Shown in pieces: positions 16,329 through 26,436 of a stretch of 56,334 bases of DNA; position 1 is the first letter of the stretch, and every line of letters starts with the position of its first letter. Origin of the DNA: Mycobacterium sp. ST-F2. GTDB taxonomy: Bacteria > Actinomycetota > Actinomycetes > Mycobacteriales > Mycobacteriaceae. The translations under genes and the position numbers were made by a program. The stretch spans positions 1 through 56,334 of the forward strand of contig NZ_JMHT01000036.1 of the NCBI RefSeq assembly GCF_001905655.1, in the 5' to 3' direction. Under the pieces are notes generated by a model that was given only the letters and a program-made list of their open reading frames with translations, had not been told where the DNA came from and ran no database searches.

Positions 16329-17585
16329 CTACCCGTTGCTGCCATTGTTGCCGTTGCCGTTGTTGCCCTGGCCACCGGTTCCGCCGGTACCTCGCGGGCT
16401 GCCACCGTCACCACCGTCGCCGCCCTTGGCGGTACCGGTGGTCGTGGTCGCGTTTCCGCCGTCGCCGCCGCGACCGCCCGTGCCCAGCGGGCCGGTGTTC
16501 CCGCCCTGACCCCCGCCGCCGGCTTTCGCCGCGCCCGAGGTCGACGACGCCGCGCCGCCAGTACCGCCCGCGCCTCCCTTGCCGACTCGCGAGTTCGCGC
16601 CGGAACCGGCGTAGCCGCCGCTGCCGCTCACACCTGCTCCGCCGCCACCGGCGCCGCCCGCGCCACCGGTTCCCGAGAATCCGCCGTCACCACCAGGCCC
16701 ACCGCTGCCGCCCACGCCCAGCCCTTGGCTGCTCGCGCCGTTGCCGCCGGCACCGCCGCGGCCGCCGGTCCCGAGGAACGTCCCGGACTTGCCGCCGCGC
16801 CCACCCGTGCCACCCACGGCTGTCCCGCCGTTGGTGGCGTTGCCACCCTTGCCGCCGTCGCCACCGTTGCCGGCGATCAAACCGCCGTTACCGCCGACCC
16901 CACCTCCGCGGCCCATTCCCCCGTCGCCCGACGTCGCGTTCCCGCCGGCACCGCCGTCGCCCCCGTTGCCGAACAGCCCGGCGTTGCCGCCGTTGCCTGC
17001 ACCCTGCGTTGCGGTCCCGTCGCCACCCCTGCCGCCGTTGCCGAACAGCAGTCCGCCCCGCCCGCCGTTCTGCCCTACGCCGCCGTCGGCTCCGTTGCCG
17101 ATCAGCAGTCCGCCGTTCTCGCCGGGCTCGTCGCCGTTGCTGATGAGCATGCTGACGAAGCCACCGAACGGATTACCCACCGGGGCGGGTTCGAGAACCC
17201 TCGACGCCGGTTGCCCCGTAGGCGTCGCTGCGACCGGGGCCAGTGCCGCGGGGCCGAATACGAGCGCGGTGTCCCCGGCGACCCGGGCCCGGGGTTCGAT
17301 GCCAGGCCGGACGCCGAATCCAACAGGATCGGCGGCAACGGCGGCAGCTACCGCTGTAACCGAAATATGCTGTTCCACAACGGGTTCTGCTGATGGCCCC
17401 ACCAGTTCTGTCCGCTCTCCGACGATCGGGGTCGGCGCCACCTCCGGAGCGTGAACCGTTGCCACACCGCCCCGGACCACCAAGGGCGCATCCATCGACG
17501 CGAATGACGTTGGCAACACGGCGATTCCAACGCCCAGAGCAACCGCGAGCGGACCAACCCGCCCGATTGTCTTCAAGTCCAACAC
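16329..17585 (-). CDS. PGRS-like glycine-rich protein lacking a PE domain
   Basis: This 418-residue protein has a GTG start and a GGAG site 5 nt upstream. It opens with a hydrophobic signal-like segment (residues 11-30), then an Ala/Val/Pro-rich region (31-140), then a segment containing GNPFGGFVSMLISNGDEPG. From about residue 150 to the end it is Gly-rich in the PGRS style, with repeated NGGxGGxGG and GGLLIGNGADGG-type units. The usual PE domain (about 100 residues with Pro-Glu near the start) is absent. Expected to be exported or surface-exposed. PGRS domains are linked to outer-membrane association in other mycobacterial proteins; the function here is unknown. Confidence 0.8.
   Translation of the reverse strand: MLDLKTIGRVGPLAVALGVGIAVLPTSFASMDAPLVVRGGVATVHAPEVAPTPIVGERTELVGPSAEPVVEQHISVTAVAAAVAADPVGFGVRPGIEPRARVAGDTALVFGPAALAPVAATPTGQPASRVLEPAPVGNPFGGFVSMLISNGDEPGENGGLLIGNGADGGVGQNGGRGGLLFGNGGRGGDGTATQGAGNGGNAGLFGNGGDGGAGGNATSGDGGMGRGGGVGGNGGLIAGNGGDGGKGGNATNGGTAVGGTGGRGGKSGTFLGTGGRGGAGGNGASSQGLGVGGSGGPGGDGGFSGTGGAGGAGGGGAGVSGSGGYAGSGANSRVGKGGAGGTGGAASSTSGAAKAGGGGQGGNTGPLGTGGRGGDGGNATTTTGTAKGGDGGDGGSPRGTGGTGGQGNNGNGNNGSNG
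16332..17130 (-). repeat. PGRS-type GGx/NGG codon repeat
   Basis: This is the glycine-repeat half of the gene above, with short degenerate units encoding GGAGG, GGDGG, NGGxGG and similar. It is low-complexity, strongly biased to GGC/GGT codons and prone to slippage and assembly error, so the repeat number may be unreliable. Confidence 0.8.
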
Positions 17586-17838
17586 GGTCTTCTCCGTTCC
17601 TCATCAAGGTCATTGCCCGACGAAGCCATCGGACGGTTCGACGATGGATCCCGACAGTTGCGCTCGGCTGAAGCAGTTGTGAAACACCGGCGGGTCCGCA
17701 CGGCAGGACACGGCTCGGTGCGCAGCATCTGACCTGCACATTTCAGGAATTCATCAAAGTCACGGCAATCGGCGGGAGGCACGGTTGGAGACACCGCGAC
17801 GGCCGTCGCGGATACCGCACCCAGAAATGGAGAGACCC
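17586..17838. promoter_or_regulatory. Divergent intergenic region with an 18-bp perfect palindrome
   Basis: This 253-bp region separates the PGRS-like gene from the DUF4242 gene. A perfect 18-bp palindrome (CCGCGACGG/CCGTCGCGG) lies at 17794-17811, 27 bp before the DUF4242 start, and could be an operator. The rest holds no ORF or RNA that I can support. Confidence 0.4.
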
Positions 17839-18114
17839 ATGAAGCGCTACCTGATCGAGCGGGAAATCCCCGGCGCCAGCGAGCTCACCGAGGCCGAACT
17901 GGCCGACATTGCCACGAAGTCCAACGACGTCGTGGCGACCCTCGGCGTGCCCTATCGCTGGATCACCAGCTATGTGGCGGGTGACAAGATCTACTGCATC
18001 CACGAGGCACCGAGCGAGGACGCGATCCGAGAGCACGCGCGCCGGGGCGGCTTCCCCGCCGACAAGGTGTCGGTACTGGCCAACGAATTCGGCCCCGGGT
18101 CCGCCGACAGCTGA
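17839..18114 (+). CDS. DUF4242 family small protein
   Basis: This 91-residue protein begins MKRYLIEREIPGASELTEAEL and contains VPYRWITSYVAGDKIYCIHEAPSED (in overlapping parts), the pattern of DUF4242. Such proteins have a ferredoxin-like fold and are often described as nickel-binding. I took the ATG at 17839, with GGAGAG 8 nt upstream, over an in-frame ATG 54 nt earlier that would include the palindromic region. The role is unknown. It is followed at short distance by the L7/L12-like small gene on the same strand. Confidence 0.75.
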   Translation: MKRYLIEREIPGASELTEAELADIATKSNDVVATLGVPYRWITSYVAGDKIYCIHEAPSEDAIREHARRGGFPADKVSVLANEFGPGSADS

Positions 18115-18160
18115 TGGCGCTTTCGGCCCACAGCCGGCGCACAGGTGCCACACTGGCGGC

Positions 18161-18394
18161 GTGACGACAAACGATGTCTACGAACGGCTTGGCGTGCTCG
18201 AACAGTTGGTCCGACATCTCTACGAGCAGACGGGTATCCCCATGCCGGATGTGCGGGCGATGGCGCAGACCCAGGTGTCGAACCGCGTGCTCGAACTGCT
18301 CGCTTCCGGCAACAAGATCGCCGCCGTCAAGGCTTACCGCGACGAGGCCGGAGTCGACCTGCCCACTGCGACCCGGGTTATCGAATCCCTTTAG
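18161..18394 (+). CDS. Small protein with ribosomal L7/L12 C-terminal-like segment
   Basis: This 77-residue ORF starts at a GTG. It begins with a helix and a YERLGVLEQLVRHLYEQTG segment, and ends with SGNKIAAVKAYRDEAGVDL followed by PTATRVIESL. The second half closely resembles the bL12 C-terminal domain pattern (KIxVIKxxRExTGxxLxEAKxxVE). Similar small mycobacterial proteins carry this bL12-like element outside the ribosome; the partner is unknown. It lies 18 nt upstream of the beta-propeller gene and may be translated with it. Confidence 0.65.
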   Translation: MTTNDVYERLGVLEQLVRHLYEQTGIPMPDVRAMAQTQVSNRVLELLASGNKIAAVKAYRDEAGVDLPTATRVIESL

Positions 18395-18412
18395 CCCCGA
18401 GGAGCTTTCGCC

Positions 18413-19615
18413 ATGCTCGCAGTCATCGCAACGATCCCGGAGAGTGGCGGCCCAACGGCGGCGGTGGCGAGCCCGGGCGGCGATCGCCTCTACGTCGGGA
18501 ATAGCGATAGCCCGACGGTCTCTGTGATCGCCACGGCCTCCAACGCCGTGATCGACGCGATCGGACCCGGTGCCGGATTGCAGGCCGCGCAGCAGCTGGT
18601 CGTGCACCCGGACGGCACCCGCCTGTACTGCAACAACTTCGGCGGAATGTCGGTGATGGACGTCAACGCCAAATCCGTCGTTGCCGTGGTTCCGTCCGCG
18701 TGGGCCGGCCAGGTCGCAATCCACCCCGATGGCTCCACCATCTACCTCGCGTCGGGCGGTGACAGCAGTGGCAATCCCGACCCGAAAATCGTGCTGATCG
18801 ACACCGCCACCGACGCCGTGACCGGGACCATCAAAGTCGACGGGGCGTATTACGTGGCCGTCAGCCCCGATGGCGCCCGGCTCTACGTTGCGGGCTACAC
18901 CGGAGGCCTGATCTGGGCCGTCGACACCACCAGCCACAGCGTCGTCAAAACGTTTGCGTTCAATAGGCCGATCGGCGGATTCGTCGTCAGCCCCGACAAC
19001 AGTCGCCTCTATGTGCTGGGTGAGGTCAAGTTCGGGGTGACCACCAGCAATGTGACCATGGTCGATGTCGGCACCGGCGCGGTCACCACCGCCATCACCT
19101 TCCCGCTGGGTCAGGAGCTCACCGACATCGCCGTCGCACCCGACGGCTCCGCGGTATACACCACTCAGTTGACGGGCGATGTGAGCCGGATCGACACCGC
19201 CACCATGGCCGTGACCGACACCGTCAATGTCGGTAATTACGCAGGGGCCGTTGCCGTTTCGCCCGATGGTTCGCGAATCTACGTCACCAACCGGTTCGGC
19301 AACACGGTGTCGGTGATCGCGCAATTGCACGTTCCCGCCGGGGGCGTCGACCTTCCCGATCTGGTCGGCAAGCTCATCGGCGGCGCGGCCGCGGGCGGGA
19401 ACGGCTGGTTGGTCATCGGCGATCACTTCTATCCGATCCCGCCCCGTGAGCCCGCGCTGCAGGCCATTGCCCGCGCGCTCGCCCCTCACCTCGGCAAGCC
19501 GGTGCAGAACCACGAATTGGGCCAGCGCCTGCGCCGCATCCTGGCGTCCGATCCCGAGGCCCCGAAAATGGCGCCCGGCACATTTCACCCCGACGGGCAT
19601 CGCCCGCAGCACTGA
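18413..19615 (+). CDS. YVTN-type beta-propeller repeat protein
   Basis: This 400-residue protein has about seven propeller blades (residues 1-305), each carrying an SPDG/HPDG motif with RLYV or RIYVTN and a TVSVI-like strand, typical of the YVTN beta-propeller family. A C-terminal part (about 306-400) is unlike a propeller and contains LVGKLIGGAA, DHFYPIPPREP and a helical LAPHLGKPVQNHELGQRL segment. There is no signal peptide, unlike many YVTN surface proteins, so a cytosolic or non-Sec location is likely. GAGGAG sits 9 nt before the ATG. No catalytic site is evident. Confidence 0.8.
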   Translation: MLAVIATIPESGGPTAAVASPGGDRLYVGNSDSPTVSVIATASNAVIDAIGPGAGLQAAQQLVVHPDGTRLYCNNFGGMSVMDVNAKSVVAVVPSAWAGQVAIHPDGSTIYLASGGDSSGNPDPKIVLIDTATDAVTGTIKVDGAYYVAVSPDGARLYVAGYTGGLIWAVDTTSHSVVKTFAFNRPIGGFVVSPDNSRLYVLGEVKFGVTTSNVTMVDVGTGAVTTAITFPLGQELTDIAVAPDGSAVYTTQLTGDVSRIDTATMAVTDTVNVGNYAGAVAVSPDGSRIYVTNRFGNTVSVIAQLHVPAGGVDLPDLVGKLIGGAAAGGNGWLVIGDHFYPIPPREPALQAIARALAPHLGKPVQNHELGQRLRRILASDPEAPKMAPGTFHPDGHRPQH

Positions 19616-19711
19616 CCGCGGCCAGAACATTTGCGATACCTCCGCATCGAGACAAATTTGTCGCTACCGTCAATTTGCTCGCGTTCCACAGTCTCGGTCA
19701 GGAGCTTCTCA

Positions 19712-20722
19712 ATGCACACACTCACAGCCCGCTTGACCCTCCCCGCTACCGCGACCGCTTTCCTGGCTGCGAGCGTCATCGCCATCGCGCCGCCGCCACC
19801 CGCGCTGACCGCCCTCCCGGCAGTGACCGCGCACCCGGCAGCGATACCGACCGTGCAGGTGCCCGATATCCAGCTCGCGGCCACGGTCGCCGACATCTTC
19901 CAGTTCCCCGCTTTCAGGCAGTGGGTGGTCAATCAGGTCGACGATGCCCTGACCATCGGCGTCGGCCTCGCCAAAGCGGGCCAGGGCGTCGGGCAGACCG
20001 TCGCCGCCATCCCGGGACTCGTCGTCACCGTCACGCAGCAGGTACTCGCCCGCGACCTCGTCGGCGCACTCGGCACGGTCGAAGCGGGACTGATCGGTGC
20101 CGCGACCGTGATCGGCGGGCCGATTCTGGTCTCCGTCATCGAGCGCAACCAGCGCCAGATCGCGGTGGACCTGGCGCTGCAACAAGCCGTCCCCGCGGCG
20201 CTCATCGGTCTCGGCACCGGCCTGGTCGGCGGGTTCAACGACGTCGCGGTCTCCGCCATCGTCGCCGGCCAGAACGTCGTGGCGGCCCTGCTGCCGCTCA
20301 ACATCGGCAATCTCGTCACCGCCGTGGTCGACGGCGCCAAGCTCGTTGCCCATGGCCTCACCACCGGCGCCGGCAAGGTCGTCAACGGGATCGTGTTCGC
20401 GCAGCAGACCATCGCCAATGCGCTCGCCACCACGCCGCCACCGCTCGCCGCCACGACGCCCGCCCCGACAGCTGGGGTGGCCGCCACCGCGATACCCAAG
20501 ATCGTCGCGACGAAGGTCAAGCCTGCGACGAAACCCACGTCAGCCAAGCCCGCCGCGACCACTCCGGCCGCCGACGACCCGACTGACACCACCAAGGACA
20601 CGAAGGCCTCGGACACCGGCGGCAAGACCGAGAAGAAGACGACGGAGAAGAAGCCAAAGCCGAAGGCCGGCAACAAGACCCGTGGCCACAAGGCTCCGTC
20701 GACGTCGCAGGCCGCGGCCTGA
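19712..20722 (+). CDS. Secreted hydrophobic protein with Pro/Lys-rich tail
   Basis: This 336-residue protein starts at an ATG with AGGAGC 8 nt upstream. It has an N-terminal signal-like segment (residues 8-40), a PDIQLAATVADIF segment, and then a long Ala/Gly/Val-rich hydrophobic region (about 70-250) resembling the variable parts of mycobacterial PE/PPE-like and cell-wall proteins. The tail (about 255-336) is Pro/Thr/Lys-rich, with a run of KTEKKTTEKKPKPKAG. I recognise no enzyme motif. A cell-envelope or exported role with a basic disordered tail is inferred. Confidence 0.65.
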   Translation: MHTLTARLTLPATATAFLAASVIAIAPPPPALTALPAVTAHPAAIPTVQVPDIQLAATVADIFQFPAFRQWVVNQVDDALTIGVGLAKAGQGVGQTVAAIPGLVVTVTQQVLARDLVGALGTVEAGLIGAATVIGGPILVSVIERNQRQIAVDLALQQAVPAALIGLGTGLVGGFNDVAVSAIVAGQNVVAALLPLNIGNLVTAVVDGAKLVAHGLTTGAGKVVNGIVFAQQTIANALATTPPPLAATTPAPTAGVAATAIPKIVATKVKPATKPTSAKPAATTPAADDPTDTTKDTKASDTGGKTEKKTTEKKPKPKAGNKTRGHKAPSTSQAAA

Positions 20723-20732
20723 TCAGGGCGCT

Positions 20733-21554
20733 TCACGCGCTGGTCAGAAGGTCACCGAACTTGAGGCTGAGCCAGGGCTTGCGGCCTCCGGCCACGATCT
20801 TCCCCCGCAGAATAGAACGCCATTGGCCGCACCGGCCGTAGCCCACCAACAGGTACGCCACGGGGTCGGCGGAGATCCAGCAGTCGGCCTGCCCGGTAGC
20901 CGGGCCGACGACGGCAGTTCCGTCGTCGATCGTCATCCGATAGCTGGGACCGCCGCGAAAGCGGAGCTCGTAGGCGACGTGCAGGCCGTCGGCCTTTTGC
21001 CGGTCGACGTAGTCGGGAACCATCGCCATGACGCCCGCGATGATCCGCAATGCGTCGGCCCGCGAGATCGGCCAGTCGGCCCCGACGGCGCGGGCAATGT
21101 CCAGACCGTGGATGAGCAGTTCACCCAGCATTGCGCTGGTCATGATGGGAACGGTCATCGGTAGACCGTTGAACGTCAGGATCGGTTCATCGGGAGGCCG
21201 CTGACCCCCGACCGAGATGAATCCGTCCGCGGCGACGACCAGCATATCCGCGAGACGTCCCAGATCCCGCTCGGTGAACTCCTGCAGCAGCCGAGCATTC
21301 GCGATCCCCCCGCGCTCGCCCGGGGTCGCATCGTCGGGGGCGAGCCCGAGGTAGTCACGGACGTCGACGTCGCCGGTAACGACGCCGGTGTAGTGCCGCA
21401 GGCTGGTGACAAGGTGAGCTGCGGTCTCGGCCACGGTCCAGGTGAGGTTCGGAACCGGGGTGGCGGGCTCGGCCACCGTGCGGACAAGCGCCGAGGTGCG
21501 ACACGCGGCAGCCCGCAACGCGTCCTGTGTACCTGCCAGGTCGATACCGAACAC
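20733..21554 (-). CDS. Maleylpyruvate isomerase-family (MDMPI) protein with SCP2-like C-terminus
   Basis: This 273-residue protein starts at a GTG. The N-terminal part (about 1-170) has the DinB/MDMPI helical pattern: TWTVAETAAHLVTSLRHY, then GELLIHGLDIARAVG with a metal-binding type His. The C-terminal part (about 180-270) has the SCP2-like pattern YRMTIDDGTAVVGPATGQADCWISADP. Characterised relatives are mycothiol-dependent maleylpyruvate isomerases; many mycobacterial copies are of unknown specificity. It converges on the secreted hydrophobic gene and is the last gene before tRNA-Val. Confidence 0.8.
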   Translation of the reverse strand: MFGIDLAGTQDALRAAACRTSALVRTVAEPATPVPNLTWTVAETAAHLVTSLRHYTGVVTGDVDVRDYLGLAPDDATPGERGGIANARLLQEFTERDLGRLADMLVVAADGFISVGGQRPPDEPILTFNGLPMTVPIMTSAMLGELLIHGLDIARAVGADWPISRADALRIIAGVMAMVPDYVDRQKADGLHVAYELRFRGGPSYRMTIDDGTAVVGPATGQADCWISADPVAYLLVGYGRCGQWRSILRGKIVAGGRKPWLSLKFGDLLTSA

Positions 21555-21637
21555 GGTGATGATCGTCGCACCCGACGCGCGCTCGCGGGCAGAACTTCTT
21601 CGGGGCTATGAGCGGAAGTCGCCGTCTGGAGAAATGT

Positions 21638-21712
21638 TGGTGGGCGCGGACGGTATCGAACCGCCGACCGCTGGTGTGTAAAACCAGAGCTCTACCACTG
21701 AGCTACGCGCCC
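21638..21712 (-). tRNA. tRNA-Val (anticodon UAC)
   Basis: The reverse strand folds into a complete cloverleaf. The acceptor is GGGCGCG/CGCGCCC with discriminator A and an encoded CCA, the D-stem is GCTC/GAGC, the anticodon stem is CTGGT/ACCAG with loop TTTACAC (anticodon TAC), and the T-stem is GGCGG/CCGTC with loop TTCGATA. The 3' end faces the accessory block on the lower-coordinate side. M. tuberculosis has a tRNA-Val at the equivalent site next to ahpE. Confidence 0.95.
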
Positions 21713-21753
21713 CGCCTCGGGCACGCTACACGCCGATGGCGGGTCAGGGAAAA

Positions 21754-22209
21754 TCACTCCAGCGCGTTCAACGCCGAAACCCAGACCGACTGGTCGCGTG
21801 CCTCGCCAGGAGACGTGCACTCGGCGAACCGCACCACGCCGTCCCGATCGACCAGGAAGGTCCCACGGTCCGGATAGCCGGCATGGGCGTTGAAAACCCC
21901 GTAGAGCTGGGACACGGCGCCGTGTGGCCAGAAGTCGGACAAGATCGGGAACTCGAAGCCCGACTCTCGGGCCCACACCTTGTGGGTGGCCGGCGGGCCG
22001 ACCGAGATGGTCAGCGTCTCCACCGAATCATTGCGATACCGGGCCAGGTTGTCCTGAATCTCGCCGAGCTCCCCCGCACACACCGGGGTGAACGCCAGCG
22101 GGAAGAACACCAGCAGCACCGACCGACCCCGCAACGCCGACAGCGTCACGGCACGACCGTGCTGGTCCTTGAGAGTGAAGTCCGGCGCGACGGACCCGAC
22201 GGCGATCAC
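21754..22209 (-). CDS. ahpE: 1-Cys peroxiredoxin AhpE
   Basis: This 151-residue thioredoxin-fold peroxidase has the peroxidatic Cys44 in PLAFTPVCAGEL and the AhpE-typical blocks VAPDFTLKDQHG, ISVGPPATHKVWA, LSDFWPHGAVSQLYGVFN and DRGTFLVDRDGVVRFAE. There is no resolving Cys in the usual 2-Cys position. AhpE reduces peroxides, fatty acid hydroperoxides and peroxynitrite, with mycothiol/mycoredoxin as reductant. I chose the GTG at 22209 because the conserved sequence begins there; the longer reading runs into DUF3052. The DUF3052 gene lies 97 nt upstream on the same strand. Confidence 0.93.
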   Translation of the reverse strand: MIAVGSVAPDFTLKDQHGRAVTLSALRGRSVLLVFFPLAFTPVCAGELGEIQDNLARYRNDSVETLTISVGPPATHKVWARESGFEFPILSDFWPHGAVSQLYGVFNAHAGYPDRGTFLVDRDGVVRFAECTSPGEARDQSVWVSALNALE

Positions 22210-22306
22210 AGTCGCGAGCCTGACCACAGGGCGAAATGCGGGCCGAAATTCAGACACCCAGTCAGGCTCGGCGCGCAGGAAACCTGCGGGAGCAGACCCA
22301 AGCGCA

Positions 22307-22729
22307 CTAGTGCCGGCCCGCGGCCTTCGACTTGGGCTGCACCAGGCGGCTGGCGATCCAGTCCCCGAGGTTGGCCGACGAGGTGACCACCAGTCCGGCC
22401 GTGGGCGCCGACTCGGCGATCTCGGCCGGCTGGACGTGGCCATTCTTGCCGGTCTTCGGGGTGGCCACCCAGATCACGCCATCGTCGGCCAGCGGGGTGA
22501 TGGCGTCCATCAAGCGGTCCACCAGGTCACCGTCATCGTCACGCCACCACAGCAGCACGACGTCCACGACTTCGTCGGAATCTTCGTCGAGGAGCTCTCC
22601 GCCGCAGGCATCTTCGATGTCAGCACGGATGTCGTCGTCGGTGTCCTCGTCCCAGCCCAGCTCCTGGACGATCTGATCTTTGTGAATGCCCAGTCTCTGG
22701 GCGTAGTTCGGCGCGTCCGCCGCGGCCAC
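22307..22729 (-). CDS. DUF3052 family protein
   Basis: This 140-residue acidic protein, conserved across actinobacteria, has the DUF3052 pattern QRLGIHKDQIVQELGWDED, a central VVDVVLLWWRDDDGDL, and WVATPKTGKNGHVQPAEIAE. It starts at a GTG with AGGAGGA upstream. The function is unknown. In M. tuberculosis (Rv2239c) it holds the same place between ahpE and a lipoprotein gene. The C-terminus is basic (VQPKSKAAGRH). Confidence 0.9.
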   Translation of the reverse strand: MAAADAPNYAQRLGIHKDQIVQELGWDEDTDDDIRADIEDACGGELLDEDSDEVVDVVLLWWRDDDGDLVDRLMDAITPLADDGVIWVATPKTGKNGHVQPAEIAESAPTAGLVVTSSANLGDWIASRLVQPKSKAAGRH

Positions 22730-22838
22730 CGGTGTCCTCCTCTAACCTGCCTGTTTGCAGCCCGTGTGTGTGTGGAACCCCATAGTCGCACGCGGCGACG
22801 ATTCATTCGATGCAAGACACATCTTTGATGTGCGGGCG

Positions 22839-23381
22839 TTATTCGCACGCGGTCTCGGTCGCCGACTTGGCCTCGTTGAACGAGTCGACCGCCGCATTGA
22901 AATCAGAGGTCGACGCATTGGTGCTGATCGCCGTGGCCAGCGACTGAGCCGCTGCCGCCCAGCCGCCGAGCGCCGTTTTGAGGGCTGCCGACTGCACGGT
23001 CGGCACTGCTTTGGTCACCGCGTCGGCGGCGTGGTGCAGCGCGTCGACGGCAGCCTGCAGCTTGGCGGCATCCGTACCGCCGGCGTTCTCGGCGTCGACG
23101 TAGGCGTTGACGGCTTGCATCGCCGGCTTGCCGGTGTCGACGAACACCTGGCAGGCAGCCTGCGTGGCCGCGACCGAGGCGCTCGACGAACTGGAGCTGG
23201 CCGAGGCTGCGGCGGAGAGCGACACCGAGGTGCGGAATGCCGCTGCCCCCGGCTGGTCGACTGTAGAGCTGCCTTCGACGGACTTGCTGCAGCCGACGAT
23301 CACCATGGCGGACACCGCCACGCCCCCGGACACCAAAGCGGCTGCGCGAAGCCGCGACGCACTGGCCGCGCTGGTCATCAT
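22839..23381 (-). CDS. Putative lipoprotein
   Basis: This 180-residue protein begins with two adjacent ATG codons (23381 and 23378). It has an N-terminal hydrophobic stretch ending in a lipobox-like MVIVGC near residue 30, followed by a Ser/Ala-rich linker (SASSSSSSASVAA) and a helical Ala-rich domain with two further Cys residues (AACQVF and the C-terminal TACE). It is syntenic with M. tuberculosis Rv2240c. Expected to be a periplasm-facing lipid-anchored protein. The domain is unrecognised. It is divergent from aceE. Confidence 0.75.
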   Translation of the reverse strand: MMTSAASASRLRAAALVSGGVAVSAMVIVGCSKSVEGSSTVDQPGAAAFRTSVSLSAAASASSSSSSASVAATQAACQVFVDTGKPAMQAVNAYVDAENAGGTDAAKLQAAVDALHHAADAVTKAVPTVQSAALKTALGGWAAAAQSLATAISTNASTSDFNAAVDSFNEAKSATETACE

Positions 23382-23530
23382 CAGCTGACCGTACAGGGTA
23401 GATGTGCCAATCACAGGCATCCGAACGCGTACTCGCCGGTAGCCCACCCCAACGCCTAATCTGCGCAACGATGGGGGGACGATGGGCAGTGCCAAAAGCA
23501 TCCCCAAAATCGAATACCAAGGAGTGGCAG

Positions 23531-26326
<2,796 letters not shown>

Positions 26327-26344
26327 CAAAGCCTGCAGCGACAC

Positions 26345-26394
26345 GCGATGCCGAGATGACGCTCTTCTGACGGAAAGCGCCATCTCGGCATCGC
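26345..26394. terminator. 19-bp hairpin downstream of aceE
   Basis: The arms at 26345-26363 and 26376-26394 pair over 19 bp with one mismatch around a 12-nt loop. It starts 19 nt after the aceE stop, which fits a terminator. There is no T-run, and the GATGCCGAGATG-type arm looks like a dispersed palindromic element. Confidence 0.6.
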
Positions 26395-26436
26395 CAGTTG
26401 GCAGAAATCTCCAGAAATCAGGCGTAGCTTTTAGTA

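Noticed and set aside
16332..17130. Long open frames on the plus strand across the PGRS region (Pro-rich)
   Set aside because: They are mirror images of the glycine codons (GGN read as CCN) and have no domain or start context; the minus-strand PGRS reading is the coding one.
21560..21720. Phage or plasmid integration at tRNA-Val with an att duplication
   Set aside because: No integrase gene, no second copy of the tRNA 3' end and no other mobile gene was seen across 4000-21600.
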